Positions 53,611-63,920 of a DNA stretch of 64,000 bases are shown here, in pieces. A model generated the notes under the pieces. It was not told the origin of the DNA. It made no database searches and worked only from the letters and a program-made list of their open reading frames with translations. The position numbers and the translations under genes are program-made. This DNA is from Brachionus plicatilis. Its lineage: Eukaryota > Rotifera > Eurotatoria > Ploima > Brachionidae. Location of the stretch: NCBI GenBank assembly GCA_010279815.1, contig QEOQ01000435.1:165698-229697 (forward strand), given 5' to 3'. The stretch's first letter is position 1; each line of letters opens with the position of its first letter.

Positions 53611-55118
53611 AAGCTAGTGATTGAATAAATTTAAACGACTTTCTGATCATTGGATCAGCTGCATAAGTTATAACTAATTTATATAATTGAATGTGACGCC
53701 AAAAATTTTGAACTAGATGAAAATAACAGCCAATAACACGAGTCCCGGGGAGAGAATGTCTATAGCGATATGTATAGACTTTTCGAAGTCACTAAGTATG
53801 TTATGGTTGGACTTCGATGTTAGCTAAAAGCAAATTAAAAAAACGGATGTAGGATTCTTGACTTTTATTTGGAAGTAATGCGTACACGACTGGATGATTC
53901 TTATTTTTCAAAATCACATTAACGGTGAAAAGTTGGTAAAAAATACTCGGTGCAACAGCAAAAGTGCCATCACAATACCAATCCCAATTTGAGTTTAACA
54001 AAGTCAAGTTCTCTTTTGTGCAAAATATCAAAATACGTTCCGGATCATCTGGTCCAGTGTCTTCCAACAAGAATTTTTCAACATCATAAGATAATAATGA
54101 ACTGTCAGGTATGTTTAACTCAGTCCTATCTTTTGCTGTATCACCACTGTCGCCTTTTTTTTTTTGTATTCGTTTTGCAATTTGAGTTAAATTTACTGCA
54201 CGTGTCATTTTTGCAGCCGATTCTTCACTAAGGTTCAGCTGAGCTTTTTTTATTATTGAGCGTGGATTTTGCGAAGACTGTTGAGCCAATTTTTTCAACT
54301 TTTCCATAGCCAATAGACATTCAGTTTAAGCTAGATCTGGTAAATGGTTATGGGAAGGAATCTCTTTGACGATCAATATAAAAATACCCTATAAAAGTAT
54401 AAAAATACCCCACATGGCATAATTTTGGAATTCCAAATTTTGTTGATGCAACTATTAATATCTTGTTGGGTTGAATGGATTCTTCTTCGTATTCTTCGAC
54501 TACCATATCGTCATTCTCATTCTCAAAACACAATTCTGGGTCATAGTAATCGTCGTCTTCAACTTGATCGTCGACTGTATCATACAAAGATAAATTCGAT
54601 AAGCTTTCAATGCAACTTAATTGAGGAATACTTGAGCACGGTTCATTACTAGACGTTTCTTGAGTATTACTTGAGCAGGGTTCATTACTAGACGTTTCTT
54701 GAGTATTACTTGAGCACGGTTCATTACTAGACGTTTCTTGAGTATTACTTGAGCAGGGTTCATTACTAGACGTTTCTTGAGTATTACTTGAGCACGGTTT
54801 ATTACTAGACGTTTCTTGAGTATTACTTGAGCACGGTTTATTACTAGACGTTTCTTGAGTATTACTTGAGCACGGTTCATTACTAAACCTTTCTTGAGTA
54901 TTACTTGAGCACGGTTCATTACTAGACATTTCTTGAGTATTACTTGAGCACGGTTCATTACTAGACGTTTCTTGAATATTACTTGAGCACGGTTTATTAC
55001 GGTTCGGTTCAATTGTACTGTCGAGTGTAAGTTGACGACTACGTAGTACGTTTTTTGTTCGTAAACGCAATGGTGAATCGTTATTTACTTTTTGTTGATT
55101 ACTTGTTTTTTTTTTCAT
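53600..55118 (-). pseudogene. MULE transposase with N-terminal repeat domain and FLYWCH start, broken
   Basis: From ATG 55118 the first 256-codon frame has a basic start, ten or so copies of a 13-residue repeat (EPCSSNTQETSSN), an acidic linker and ASTKFGIPKLCHVGYFY, which looks like the first strand of a FLYWCH finger. After a break the 170-codon frame 53801-54313 gives WYCDGTFAVAPSIFYQLF, the first Asp of the Mutator-like DDE core, and HPVVYALLPNKSQESY. Beyond a shift near 53800 the code continues with SDFEKSIHIAID (second Asp) and GCYFHLVQNFWR, then LAFIP, and is cut near 53600 by the Merlin remnant. Defective. Confidence 0.75.
54630..55011. repeat. 39-bp minisatellite, about 10 units
   Basis: The unit CGGTTCATTACTAGACGTTT plus CTTGAGTATTACTTGAGCA is repeated about ten times with one to three changes per unit (GGG for CGG, TTTATT for TTCATT). 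The period of 39 keeps the minus-strand frame open and encodes the 13-residue repeat in the MULE protein. Confidence 0.9.
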
Positions 55119-55499
55119 CTAAAAATTTATTAGAGCAAAAAAATACTTGAATTATCAAGTTCATTTTTAAAGAATAAAAATAGGAAATTTGATTGACTTG
55201 AGCAGTCTTTTTTAAGAACAAGAAAAAACGAGAGAATTTTTTTTTAAAAAAAAAATGCGTGCTATAAATAAACATACATGCAAAAAACTAGCTTCTAAAA
55301 AACTGCTCCTAATAATTTTAGACTATGAAAAAATCGCACCTAATTAATTTGCTTCAAAGAACTGCTTCGTAATAATTGCTTCTTAATAATGCATCAAACA
55401 CGTTTCGATCCTAAACTTGTCTTTGCTACTAAATAATTTTCTGTGAAACTATTAGATGCCCTTTATTATAAATTGGAATAATTTTCTTAATTTATATTT

Positions 55500-56032
55500 T
55501 TCAAAAAAAATTTGTCGAAAATTACCTTTTACAATTTTACTTGTCGGAATGTAAATATACCGTTTCTCTGGTTACAAGTAAAAGCCTCGAAAATGCTTAA
55601 CATTGTTTGATATTTATCCAATGAAAGCATTCAAGGTAAGAAAAATTTCACAATAAGCTGAAATGTTTAAAGGTATAAATTGAAAGACTTTTTTCCAAAA
55701 AAATTATCCACGGAGCCATTTTAATTTCAATCGAAAAACAGATTTCGATTGGGGATTAAAATGTCAAATTAGAAGGAGATTTTCGGGATAAATAAGATAA
55801 ATATAAGTAAAGTATATTGGAATAAGTCAAAGTAAAATCAAGATGTTTTACTGTTAACATTAATTTTGAGCATAATTTGGCCTTATTCTGTAGGTCGCCA
55901 TGTTAAACTCCCAATCACACAAATCAAGCAGAATACAAATTTTGAGGCCATTAAAGTTGTAGATTCAAAAGGATTTCAATTGAACGGGTTCAAAGATGTA
56001 AACAAAATTTTGTACACTCTTAAACATACTTT
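55500..56032. repeat. Third copy fragment of the tandem repeat and MDP-1-domain gene (inverted)
   Basis: Reverse-oriented ~475-bp repeat (ATGTAAATATACCGTTTCTC to GAGCATAATTTG) joins directly at about 55880 to an internal part of the MDP-1-domain gene on the plus strand (WPYSVGRHVKLP to ILYTLKH), ending near 56032. About 50 codons of the gene are present, identical in protein to copies A and B, without the DLDYT motif. Most of the gene and its left flank are deleted. Confidence 0.8.
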
Positions 56033-56251
56033 AAATAATACAACCTTTAAACAATTGATTGAATTATTAAAAAGATTTTTTGGGTAGTTTGCGAAAAATC
56101 TCTTTAAAACTTCTTGTATTGTTCCTGAATTTTTGATCTCAACAATATTAAATTCACTTTTCGATTCCCTTACAAATGTATTTTCAGTAATTTTCTTGGC
56201 CAAACTGGCCAATGTTTCGTTAGATTTTGACTTCCTGAAGTTTCCGTTCAT
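55976..56251 (-). CDS. Short ORF, 91 residues, probably transposon-derived
   Basis: ATG 56251 (MNGNFRKSKSNETLASLAKK) opens a polar helical protein; the last 15-20 codons run antisense into the MDP-1 gene fragment and are not original. It may be the N-terminus of the Ulp1-like protein gene downstream in the same nest, or a separate fragment. No domain recognised. Confidence 0.3.
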   Translation of the reverse strand: MNGNFRKSKSNETLASLAKKITENTFVRESKSEFNIVEIKNSGTIQEVLKRFFANYPKNLFNNSINCLKVVLFKVCLRVYKILFTSLNPFN

Positions 56252-56398
56252 TTTTTCGATAGTTTAGATTTTTTTTTAAATCTAAATTTCGAATTTTTAA
56301 ATCAATATTAAATATGAATTTTAAAAAAATTGTTGTTTATAAAGACAACAAAATGGCGAACAAATTTAAAAAAAAACAGAATTTTAGATTTATTATTT

Positions 56399-57020
56399 TT
56401 AAAATTTAGAGTTTATTTGATTATAAGAAATACTCTTATAAGAATGGTTGTATGTTTCAAGTAAGCAATCAATAATTACACATTGCTTGCATTCGTTTTT
56501 TTTTAAGCATTTTGAATGATAAGAATGAATGCAATCAAAACCTATTATTTCTTGATCGGAATCTTTCTTACCACATATACAACATAAATTCACTTTGCCT
56601 ACATATTTCAAATTTTCTTTATATAATTCATCAAAAATCACTTTTCTGAATCGATATGGGCATTTTTCTTTTATTTTTAACTCATTGTCTCTTACATCAA
56701 CATTTAATAAGCTTTCGAAAAACATACAAACAAAAACACCACAGCTTACTCCATCATTTTGCAAAGGATGTACAAATTTCCTTAAAATCCATTTTTTATC
56801 ACATAAATCCTTCCGATAGGTGCAAAACAATCTAAATATTTTCAAGGATTATTAAATATAGAAGAAAGCAAGCTATTTCTTATTACTTCCACTTTTCAAA
56901 ATAGATATTATCATTCTCGCCACCTAATGAATCTAAGAACGAAAAACTTTGATTCTTCACATCTACAAAGAACAGACACCAATGATGACGGAGTGGATCA
57001 TAAACCAAGCCAGCGATCAT
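56399..57020 (-). pseudogene. Ulp1/SENP-type cysteine protease with C-terminal zinc finger, transposon-associated
   Basis: Upstream frame (about 57020-56890) reads LVYDPLRHHWCLFFVDVK and FLDSLGGE, the His-Trp and Asp of a C48 (Ulp1) protease. After stops near 56880 the frame 56845-56399 gives LQNDGVSCGVFVCMFFESL, with the oxyanion Gln and the nucleophile Cys. It ends with CCICGKKDSDQ...CIHSYHSKC...CKQC, a RING/PHD-like zinc finger. Ulp1-type proteases that cut SUMO-like proteins occur in several eukaryotic DNA transposons (for example MULE-type). The two pieces are separated by stops, so the gene is broken. Confidence 0.65.
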
Positions 57021-57059
57021 CACTTGTCGAAAAATAATCAATGATTCTTATATTATATG

Positions 57060-57538
57060 TTTGGCCTTTAGTTTGGAAATAATTAAAAATAATCTAAAAA
57101 TAAAAATTTACAAATCAAATTTTAAATTTTTTTTAAAAATAATATTTACTTTGTCACTTAACAGGTCATTATTTAGAAGCTCAAAAACATTTTTGCATGT
57201 CATTTTAGAAAAATTTGAGTAAATAAAGATGTGTTCCCTGAAACAAATCGAAACTTCGGTTTAAAATTCGGAATTCTCAACATCAATTAATGGTATTGAA
57301 AACAATTCTGATTTTCCACGAAACTGAGTTTTGAGGGAATCTTCCTGCTTAAAAATTGTCAATTCCAAAAGTAAACTTGTTAGTAAAATAAATTCGTTTT
57401 TCTTTTGTTAATTTTTTTTCCTTTTTAAACTCCCATTTTTCTTCTTCCTCGGAATTGTTGTGTCCATCTTTGATTTTAAATAAATTGATACAATCTTTTT
57501 CATAAAACTGTTTAAATTTCATCGAAAGAAAACTGTAA
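57060..57538. other. AT-rich stretch with no supported gene
   Basis: Between the Ulp1-like remnant and the second viral copy. One minus-strand frame (57349-57543: KDGHNNSEEEEKWEFKKEKK) is charged and may be transposon-derived, but nothing identifies it. The viral homology starts abruptly at 57539. Confidence 0.4.
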
Positions 57539-57539
57539 A

Positions 57540-58235
57540 CCATTATTTAACATACTCTCTTCGTTCAATAGTTTTATTCTACATGCTGAAAGTTGTTTGT
57601 TAATTTTAATTTTTGATTTAACATATTTCAAAATATCACTAATCTTATTCATTTGTTTTGTAATTGGATTGAGTTGATGAAATAATGACTTGTTTTTTCC
57701 AGGCTGTAAAGATGATGATGATGATTGTTGTTGTTGTTGTTGTTGTTTGTGGTGGGATAATGATTTTATTTTTTGTTCAAGTAATTGAATTTTTTCTGTT
57801 TGATTGTTGTTACTTTTTTTGGAATTATCAATTTTAATGTTTAATTCTTGAACAACATTTTCAAGGATATTCATTTTTTTTGTTTTGAATTTAAAGTCTT
57901 TAATTATGCTATTTAGTCTTTTGATTTCTTCTTGTTGTTCGACAACTGAATATGAATATGTGTGTGTATTTAATTTGTAGTCTATAATTATGTTATTTAG
58001 TTTTTTGATTTCTTTTTTGTTTATTGTCAAATGAAGCTTAACATAGATCGGTATTTATTTCCAAGTTTTTAATTATGTTTTTTAGCCTTTTGATTTCTTT
58101 TTGTTGATCAACAAGAGAAGATGAGTACATGTTTGTATTTTCATAATAAGAATTTGTATGATATATTAAAATAAAAAACACTTCAAGTACAAATATAGCA
58201 AAAAAAGCAACTATTTTGTTCATTATTGTTTTCAT
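57540..58235 (-). pseudogene. Membrane-anchored coiled-coil protein, second copy, left arm (truncated)
   Basis: The start ATG 58235 opens an intact signal-anchor segment and first repeat to TAA 58038; the next frame from 58030 reads through the repeats and the coiled coil without the stop seen at 9492. It has one 26-residue repeat fewer than 9108-9926. The C-terminus is replaced after LLNEESMLNNG by non-viral sequence at 57539. One frame change (near 58035) remains between the two parts. Confidence 0.55.
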
Positions 58236-58338
58236 TACAATAATAAAATATTAATTATATGAACAATATTCCTCCTGGAACTTGTAAACCTTGTGCCTTA
58301 TTTTCAGTTTTTTCATCATCTTCTTCATAATCTTAATA

Positions 58339-59277
58339 TCAAGTTTCCAATTTTGGTGTTTGACGTTGTTTTGGTATTGTACTACTACTACTCCTACTAC
58401 TTTTGCTAACAAAAAAAATTACAACACCAATACCAAGGATTACACCACCAATAATCAAATAATTTAATGGTTTTAAAACAGTTCCTGCAACGTTTGATAT
58501 GGCATCTCCTGTTGAATCAACTACATCCGAAACACCTTCATCTATTTTTGATTCATCATTTTTAATACCTGCTTCTTGATCAACTGCCGCAATCACAGAT
58601 GAATCTAATTCAAATAAAGATGATGATTGAATACCATTGAAAATATGTGTCAAAAATTTGATTTGTTGTAATGATTTTGTTAACGATTTTATTGATTGAT
58701 TCGTACTATTATTCAAATTAAAATTTCCCATTACCGTACCTCCGTCTAGAGAAATTCTGATTTCTTGTGAAAAGGCTGCTATAAGATCACTTGTCAATTT
58801 TGCCATGTCAGATGAACGTGTTACATTTTCAATCACTTTTTCATATTCTTTGTGTAACAAATTTTTTATTTGGGTATCATTATTAATTGTTTGATTTACA
58901 TTGTCATAATTGCCTGATTGTCCAGCACTTAATACAGAACTTAACAAGTTTGATTGATTTTTTCGTACATTGGCCAAGTCCAAATCTGAAATTGATTTTG
59001 CTTTAAATTGAACCATTAAATTATCCATTACTTCACTTGTAGCGTTAGAAGTCATATCTGTCATTTTAGTAATGTCAACTCCTTCCATTTCTTGATATAC
59101 ATCCATATTGATTCGGGTATCACCCATAAAAGTCATAAAATTCATTGATAAAATATAAGATTGATTCAGATCTTTAACTGATGTACGAGTAATTGTGACA
59201 AAGGTTTCGGCAATGTTTTGTTGTAACAATGAAATGGATTCTTTAAATATATTTTCATTAACAATTTGTGTTCGCAT
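58339..59277 (-). CDS. L1/F9-like virion membrane protein, second copy, left arm
   Basis: Intact 312-residue frame from ATG 59277. Relative to 10030-11022 it lacks VNKM and an 11-residue piece near the GDGVSN repeat and has scattered substitutions, all keeping the frame. The membrane segment LIIGGVILGIGVVIFFV is unchanged. The acidic C-terminal tail is again cut off, here by TGA and TAA, at a slightly different codon than in the first copy. Confidence 0.5.
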   Translation of the reverse strand: MRTQIVNENIFKESISLLQQNIAETFVTITRTSVKDLNQSYILSMNFMTFMGDTRINMDVYQEMEGVDITKMTDMTSNATSEVMDNLMVQFKAKSISDLDLANVRKNQSNLLSSVLSAGQSGNYDNVNQTINNDTQIKNLLHKEYEKVIENVTRSSDMAKLTSDLIAAFSQEIRISLDGGTVMGNFNLNNSTNQSIKSLTKSLQQIKFLTHIFNGIQSSSLFELDSSVIAAVDQEAGIKNDESKIDEGVSDVVDSTGDAISNVAGTVLKPLNYLIIGGVILGIGVVIFFVSKSSRSSSSTIPKQRQTPKLET

Positions 59278-59283
59278 TTTAAT

Positions 59284-60480
59284 TTATTGATCAAAATTTG
59301 ACTCACGAATTTCACTACCTATAACACCAAACACCCAATTAAATATTGAACGGTTTTGGGATGAAGAAGAATTTTTAAGTCTAACCCGATCACCAGGTTT
59401 TATGTCTAGACGATTAATCAATGTAGGATTTGTAATAAATGATATATTTTCATCGTTTTAATTACTCGAATTCATATGATGGTTAAATGAGTAACCCTTT
59501 TGACGTAATGGATGATTTGGACCTATGTGTGAACTCAAATTTGAAATATTTGCCAAACTCGCAGTATAAATTGTCCAGCTTTTTTTACCATTTTTGTTTT
59601 TAAAACAATAAAACCAGCAATCAAATCTATCATGTCTACAATTTCAATGTGGTTATATTGTTGTTGTTGTGATATTTGAATATTTTCTTTTTTCAAAATC
59701 TTCAATGGCATAAGCACCCCCAATTGTGTCTCGCAACTTTATACTACCATCTAATAAAGATATATTATCGGGATAATGTGGATAAGTATAATTAATTAGG
59801 TTCTGAAACTGATTACATTTGTTAGTGTCTATGTTCAATAAAAATTGGGTTTGACCACTAGCAGTTTTTTCTATTAAAAAAATTGAATCGGGATCATCAT
59901 CTTTCCCTGTTATATAGTTGTTGTGTTTTAATATTCTTATAGTTTGTTTTGCACCAAAAGCACCTAGTTTTTCTGAATCAATGTATTTGTAAATCATATT
60001 TAATGCACGATAATACATATTTATTACATCATATTGATTATAATAAGGATTTGTAATTGCAAAATTTTTTTTATTATTTTTCTGCTGAATTTAATAATTT
60101 TTGAAAATACTCAAGGAAATATTTTGTTCCTATGAGAAATAAGCCATTTTTATGATTTATCTGTTGCATACCTTCAAGATTATAATACAAGTTATGTATT
60201 TGCTCATCGTCAACAATGGTATGTGAATCTACATTAACATTGACTACATTGTCACTGCAGATTTAATGTTAAACACATCTTCTTGTAACGTCATTAAATC
60301 ATATGTTAATCTTACAATAGAACTTGTTGAATTGTTTAATGATGAAATACGTGATATCATTTCATTTATTGATAATATTTTTGTATCAATTTCACGCACT
60401 TTGGTGTCTATGTTTAAAGGATGATCTGCTACTTGTGAAGAAGTTCTTCCTCCTTTGTAAATTCCTTTACCTTTAACAAA
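59284..60480 (-). pseudogene. Fused remnants of two viral genes, left arm
   Basis: 59284-59600 matches the gene at 11029-11352 with the same internal stop. At about 59600 it joins sequence matching 19105 onward, so the intervening 7.8 kb is deleted at a junction with short TTTAAAA homology. 59610-60480 is a diverged copy of 19110-19935 with two broken frames (IYKYIDSEKLGAFGAKQTIR; DDDPDSIFLIEKTASG). It includes about 54 bp near 59757-59810 that are absent from the first copy. Confidence 0.6.
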
Positions 60481-60612
60481 AAAACTATTATATCACGTAT
60501 TTCATCATTAAACAATTCAACAAGTTCTATTGTAAGATTAACATATGATTTAATGACGTTACAAGAAGATGTGTTTAACATAAAATCTGCAGTGACAATT
60601 TAGTCAATGTTG

Positions 60613-61056
60613 CCAGACACAATTGGGGGTGCTTATGCCATTGAAGATTTTGAAAAAAGAAAATATTCAAATATCACAACAACAACAATATAACCACATT
60701 GAAATTGTAGACATGATAGATTTGATTGCTGGTTTTATTGTTTTAAAAACAAAAATGGTAAAAAAAGCTGGACAATTTATACTGCGAGTTTGGCAAATAT
60801 TTCAAATTTGAGTTCACACATAGGTCCAAATCATCCATTACGTCAAAAGGGTTACTCATTTAACCATCATATGAATTCGAGTAATTAAAACGATGAAAAT
60901 ATATCATTTATTACAAATCCTACATTGATTAATCGTCTAGACATAAAACCTGGTGATCGGGTTAGACTTAAAAATTCTTCTTCATCCCAAAACCGTTCAA
61001 TATTTAATTGGGTGTTTGGTGTTATAGGTAGTGAAATTCGTGAGTCAAATTTTGAT
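60613..61056 (+). pseudogene. Fused viral gene remnants, right arm
   Basis: Mirror image of 59284-59735: the piece of the 19-kb gene (GGAYAIEDFEKRKYSN), the junction, then the gene with the in-frame TAA before NDENI and the PGDRVRL segment, ending at TAA just before the L1-like gene. No intact product. Confidence 0.55.
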
Positions 61057-61068
61057 CAATAAATTAAA

Positions 61069-62007
61069 ATGCGAACACAAATTGTTAATGAAAATATATT
61101 TAAAGAATCCATTTCATTGTTACAACAAAACATTGCCGAAACCTTTGTCACAATTACTCGTACATCAGTTAAAGATCTGAATCAATCTTATATTTTATCA
61201 ATGAATTTTATGACTTTTATGGGTGATACCCGAATCAATATGGATGTATATCAAGAAATGGAAGGAGTTGACATTACTAAAATGACAGATATGACTTCTA
61301 ACGCTACAAGTGAAGTAATGGATAATTTAATGGTTCAATTTAAAGCAAAATCAATTTCAGATTTGGACTTGGCCAATGTACGAAAAAATCAATCAAACTT
61401 GTTAAGTTCTGTATTAAGTGCTGGACAATCAGGCAATTATGACAATGTAAATCAAACAATTAATAATGATACCCAAATAAAAAATTTGTTACACAAAGAA
61501 TATGAAAAAGTGATTGAAAATGTAACACGTTCATCTGACATGGCAAAATTGACAAGTGATCTTATAGCAGCCTTTTCACAAGAAATCAGAATTTCTCTAG
61601 ACGGAGGTACGGTAATGGGAAATTTTAATTTGAATAATAGTACGAATCAATCAATAAAATCGTTAACAAAATCATTACAACAAATCAAATTTTTGACACA
61701 TATTTTCAATGGTATTCAATCATCATCTTTATTTGAATTAGATTCATCTGTGATTGCGGCAGTTGATCAAGAAGCAGGTATTAAAAATGATGAATCAAAA
61801 ATAGATGAAGGTGTTTCGGATGTAGTTGATTCAACAGGAGATGCCATATCAAACGTTGCAGGAACTGTTTTAAAACCATTAAATTATTTGATTATTGGTG
61901 GTGTAATCCTTGGTATTGGTGTTGTAATTTTTTTTGTTAGCAAAAGTAGTAGGAGTAGTAGTAGTACAATACCAAAACAACGTCAAACACCAAAATTGGA
62001 AACTTGA
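61069..62007 (+). CDS. L1/F9-like virion membrane protein, second copy, right arm
   Basis: Same 312-residue protein as the left arm, with no difference seen. ATG 61069 is preceded by TAAATTAAA. Single membrane segment near the C-terminus, then a Ser run. A separate coding copy from the 10-kb gene. Confidence 0.5.
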   Translation: MRTQIVNENIFKESISLLQQNIAETFVTITRTSVKDLNQSYILSMNFMTFMGDTRINMDVYQEMEGVDITKMTDMTSNATSEVMDNLMVQFKAKSISDLDLANVRKNQSNLLSSVLSAGQSGNYDNVNQTINNDTQIKNLLHKEYEKVIENVTRSSDMAKLTSDLIAAFSQEIRISLDGGTVMGNFNLNNSTNQSIKSLTKSLQQIKFLTHIFNGIQSSSLFELDSSVIAAVDQEAGIKNDESKIDEGVSDVVDSTGDAISNVAGTVLKPLNYLIIGGVILGIGVVIFFVSKSSRSSSSTIPKQRQTPKLET

Positions 62008-62110
62008 TATTAAGATTATGAAGAAGATGATGAAAAAACTGAAAATAAGGCACAAGGTTTACAAGTTCCAGGAGGAATATTGTTCATATAATTAATATTT
62101 TATTATTGTA

Positions 62111-62849
62111 ATGAAAACAATAATGAACAAAATAGTTGCTTTTTTTGCTATATTTGTACTTGAAGTGTTTTTTATTTTAATATATCATACAAATTCTTAT
62201 TATGAAAATACAAACATGTACTCATCTTCTCTTGTTGATCAACAAAAAGAAATCAAAAGGCTAAAAAACATAATTAAAAACTTGGAAATAAATACCGATC
62301 TATGTTAAGCTTCATTTGACAATAAACAAAAAAGAAATCAAAAAACTAAATAACATAATTATAGACTACAAATTAAATACACACACATATTCATATTCAG
62401 TTGTCGAACAACAAGAAGAAATCAAAAGACTAAATAGCATAATTAAAGACTTTAAATTCAAAACAAAAAAAATGAATATCCTTGAAAATGTTGTTCAAGA
62501 ATTAAACATTAAAATTGATAATTCCAAAAAAAGTAACAACAATCAAACAGAAAAAATTCAATTACTTGAACAAAAAATAAAATCATTATCCCACCACAAA
62601 CAACAACAACAACAACAACAATCATCATCATCATCTTTACAGCCTGGAAAAAACAAGTCATTATTTCATCAACTCAATCCAATTACAAAACAAATGAATA
62701 AGATTAGTGATATTTTGAAATATGTTAAATCAAAAATTAAAATTAACAAACAACTTTCAGCATGTAGAATAAAACTATTGAACGAAGAGAGTATGTTAAA
62801 TAATGGTGTTAATGATGAAAAAACATTTGAACAATTACTACTATATTAA
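62111..62849 (+). pseudogene. Membrane-anchored coiled-coil protein, second copy, right arm
   Basis: ATG 62111 gives the signal anchor and first repeat to TAA 62306-62308, and the frame from 62316 covers the second repeat, Gln/Ser linker and coiled coil to TAA 62849. This arm keeps the true C-terminus (NDEKTFEQLLLY). A single frame change near 62305 separates the parts, as in all copies, so it predates the duplication or reflects a real two-gene arrangement. Confidence 0.55.
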
Positions 62850-62893
62850 TAACTTGAAGTATAAATTTATGTTGGTTACTTTTTACATTTTAA

Positions 62894-63019
62894 ATGGATT
62901 TGAAATTATTTAACACAATTGAACTTGCACGTTTAGCAAATGGTATTGTTGATTTTAATTCAGACTATTTTATTGAATTTAAATCACAGTATTCTCTAAC
63001 AATATTAAAATCACGTTAA
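62894..63019 (+). CDS. 41-residue viral ORF, second copy
   Basis: Same start, length and stop as 8938-9063, beginning MDLKLFNTIELARL, with the same TTTTAAATG context. Conservation between copies supports a genuine small gene. Confidence 0.45.
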   Translation: MDLKLFNTIELARLANGIVDFNSDYFIEFKSQYSLTILKSR

Positions 63020-63028
63020 TAAAGAAAG

Positions 63029-63466
63029 ATGTGTACAAATAACAAATTGACATACAAAATTTTTAATTATGAACAATATCATTTCATAAATGCACTCAAA
63101 TCAATTGATGCTAAACAATCAAATTTAAACATTTATGAGCAAATTATTAATTTTTTGGACATGACCGTAGAAGATTGTATTAGACATTGGTATTTCAAAC
63201 CACCCATCGATATTCAAACTAAACTTATTTATTCATTAGAATTGTTTATTTTATATTTTGAACCAGATTTTTTAAATTTAGTTCGTACAGAAAATCAACA
63301 TATTAATCGTTCGATATTGATTTCAATATGTAAAAATTTAATATTTGACGAACAAGATGATAACTATGAAGATAAAGATCAATTTATATTGCAAATGTTT
63401 AAAACAATAAATTATTTACCAATCAAAATGGAAACCAATATTACAACATTGATTTTAAATTCTTAA
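63029..63466 (+). CDS. Viral protein, unknown, 145 residues, second copy
   Basis: Intact from ATG 63029; homologous to 8488-8928 with about ten or so substitutions and one codon fewer (SIDAKQ versus SIVDAKQ). The acidic FDEQDDNYEDKDQ loop is unchanged. Confidence 0.6.
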   Translation: MCTNNKLTYKIFNYEQYHFINALKSIDAKQSNLNIYEQIINFLDMTVEDCIRHWYFKPPIDIQTKLIYSLELFILYFEPDFLNLVRTENQHINRSILISICKNLIFDEQDDNYEDKDQFILQMFKTINYLPIKMETNITTLILNS

Positions 63467-63572
63467 TTTTTCATTGATTTCAATTTAGTACGCCATTACA
63501 AGAATATTTGTTACCTTTTGACAAAAACTTCCTGGAAAACCTCCAAAACATGCTCGTGAACAACATGTTTTT

Positions 63573-63920
63573 TTGAAAAAAATTCAAGGAATCGACAAGG
63601 AAATTGATACAACATGTATATTTCATTTTTTAAATCTTGACCCACAATCGTCCAAAGTTTCAATCCGAATTGTATTAGTCAAGCGACCATATTTGTTTCC
63701 AAATGAAATTATGTTAATATATACGAAACAATATGATTTATTGGAAAAATTAATATTTGTAAACAATTTTGCTAAATTCAATCAAGCAATTAGAAAAATT
63801 GATGAATTGAATAAACAAACTTCTGTTAAATCGAATGTATTCGAGAAAATTAAAAACTTAAACTATGAAACTGTTCGTAATGTACACAGAATATTGGATG
63901 ATGAAAATTTTTTTTATTAA
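63573..63920 (+). CDS. Viral protein, unknown, about 115 residues, second copy
   Basis: Homologous to 8033-8380 with scattered substitutions; again no ATG at the frame start and the same basic PGKPPKHAREQH region upstream after a TGA. 63921-64000 matches the spacer at 7960-8032. Confidence 0.55.
   Translation: MKKIQGIDKEIDTTCIFHFLNLDPQSSKVSIRIVLVKRPYLFPNEIMLIYTKQYDLLEKLIFVNNFAKFNQAIRKIDELNKQTSVKSNVFEKIKNLNYETVRNVHRILDDENFFY

Noticed and set aside
60623..60811. 62-residue ORF MGVLMPLK (also 59535-59723)
   Set aside because: It does not begin with ATG and is a chance frame across the deletion junction; the other frame holds the viral homology.
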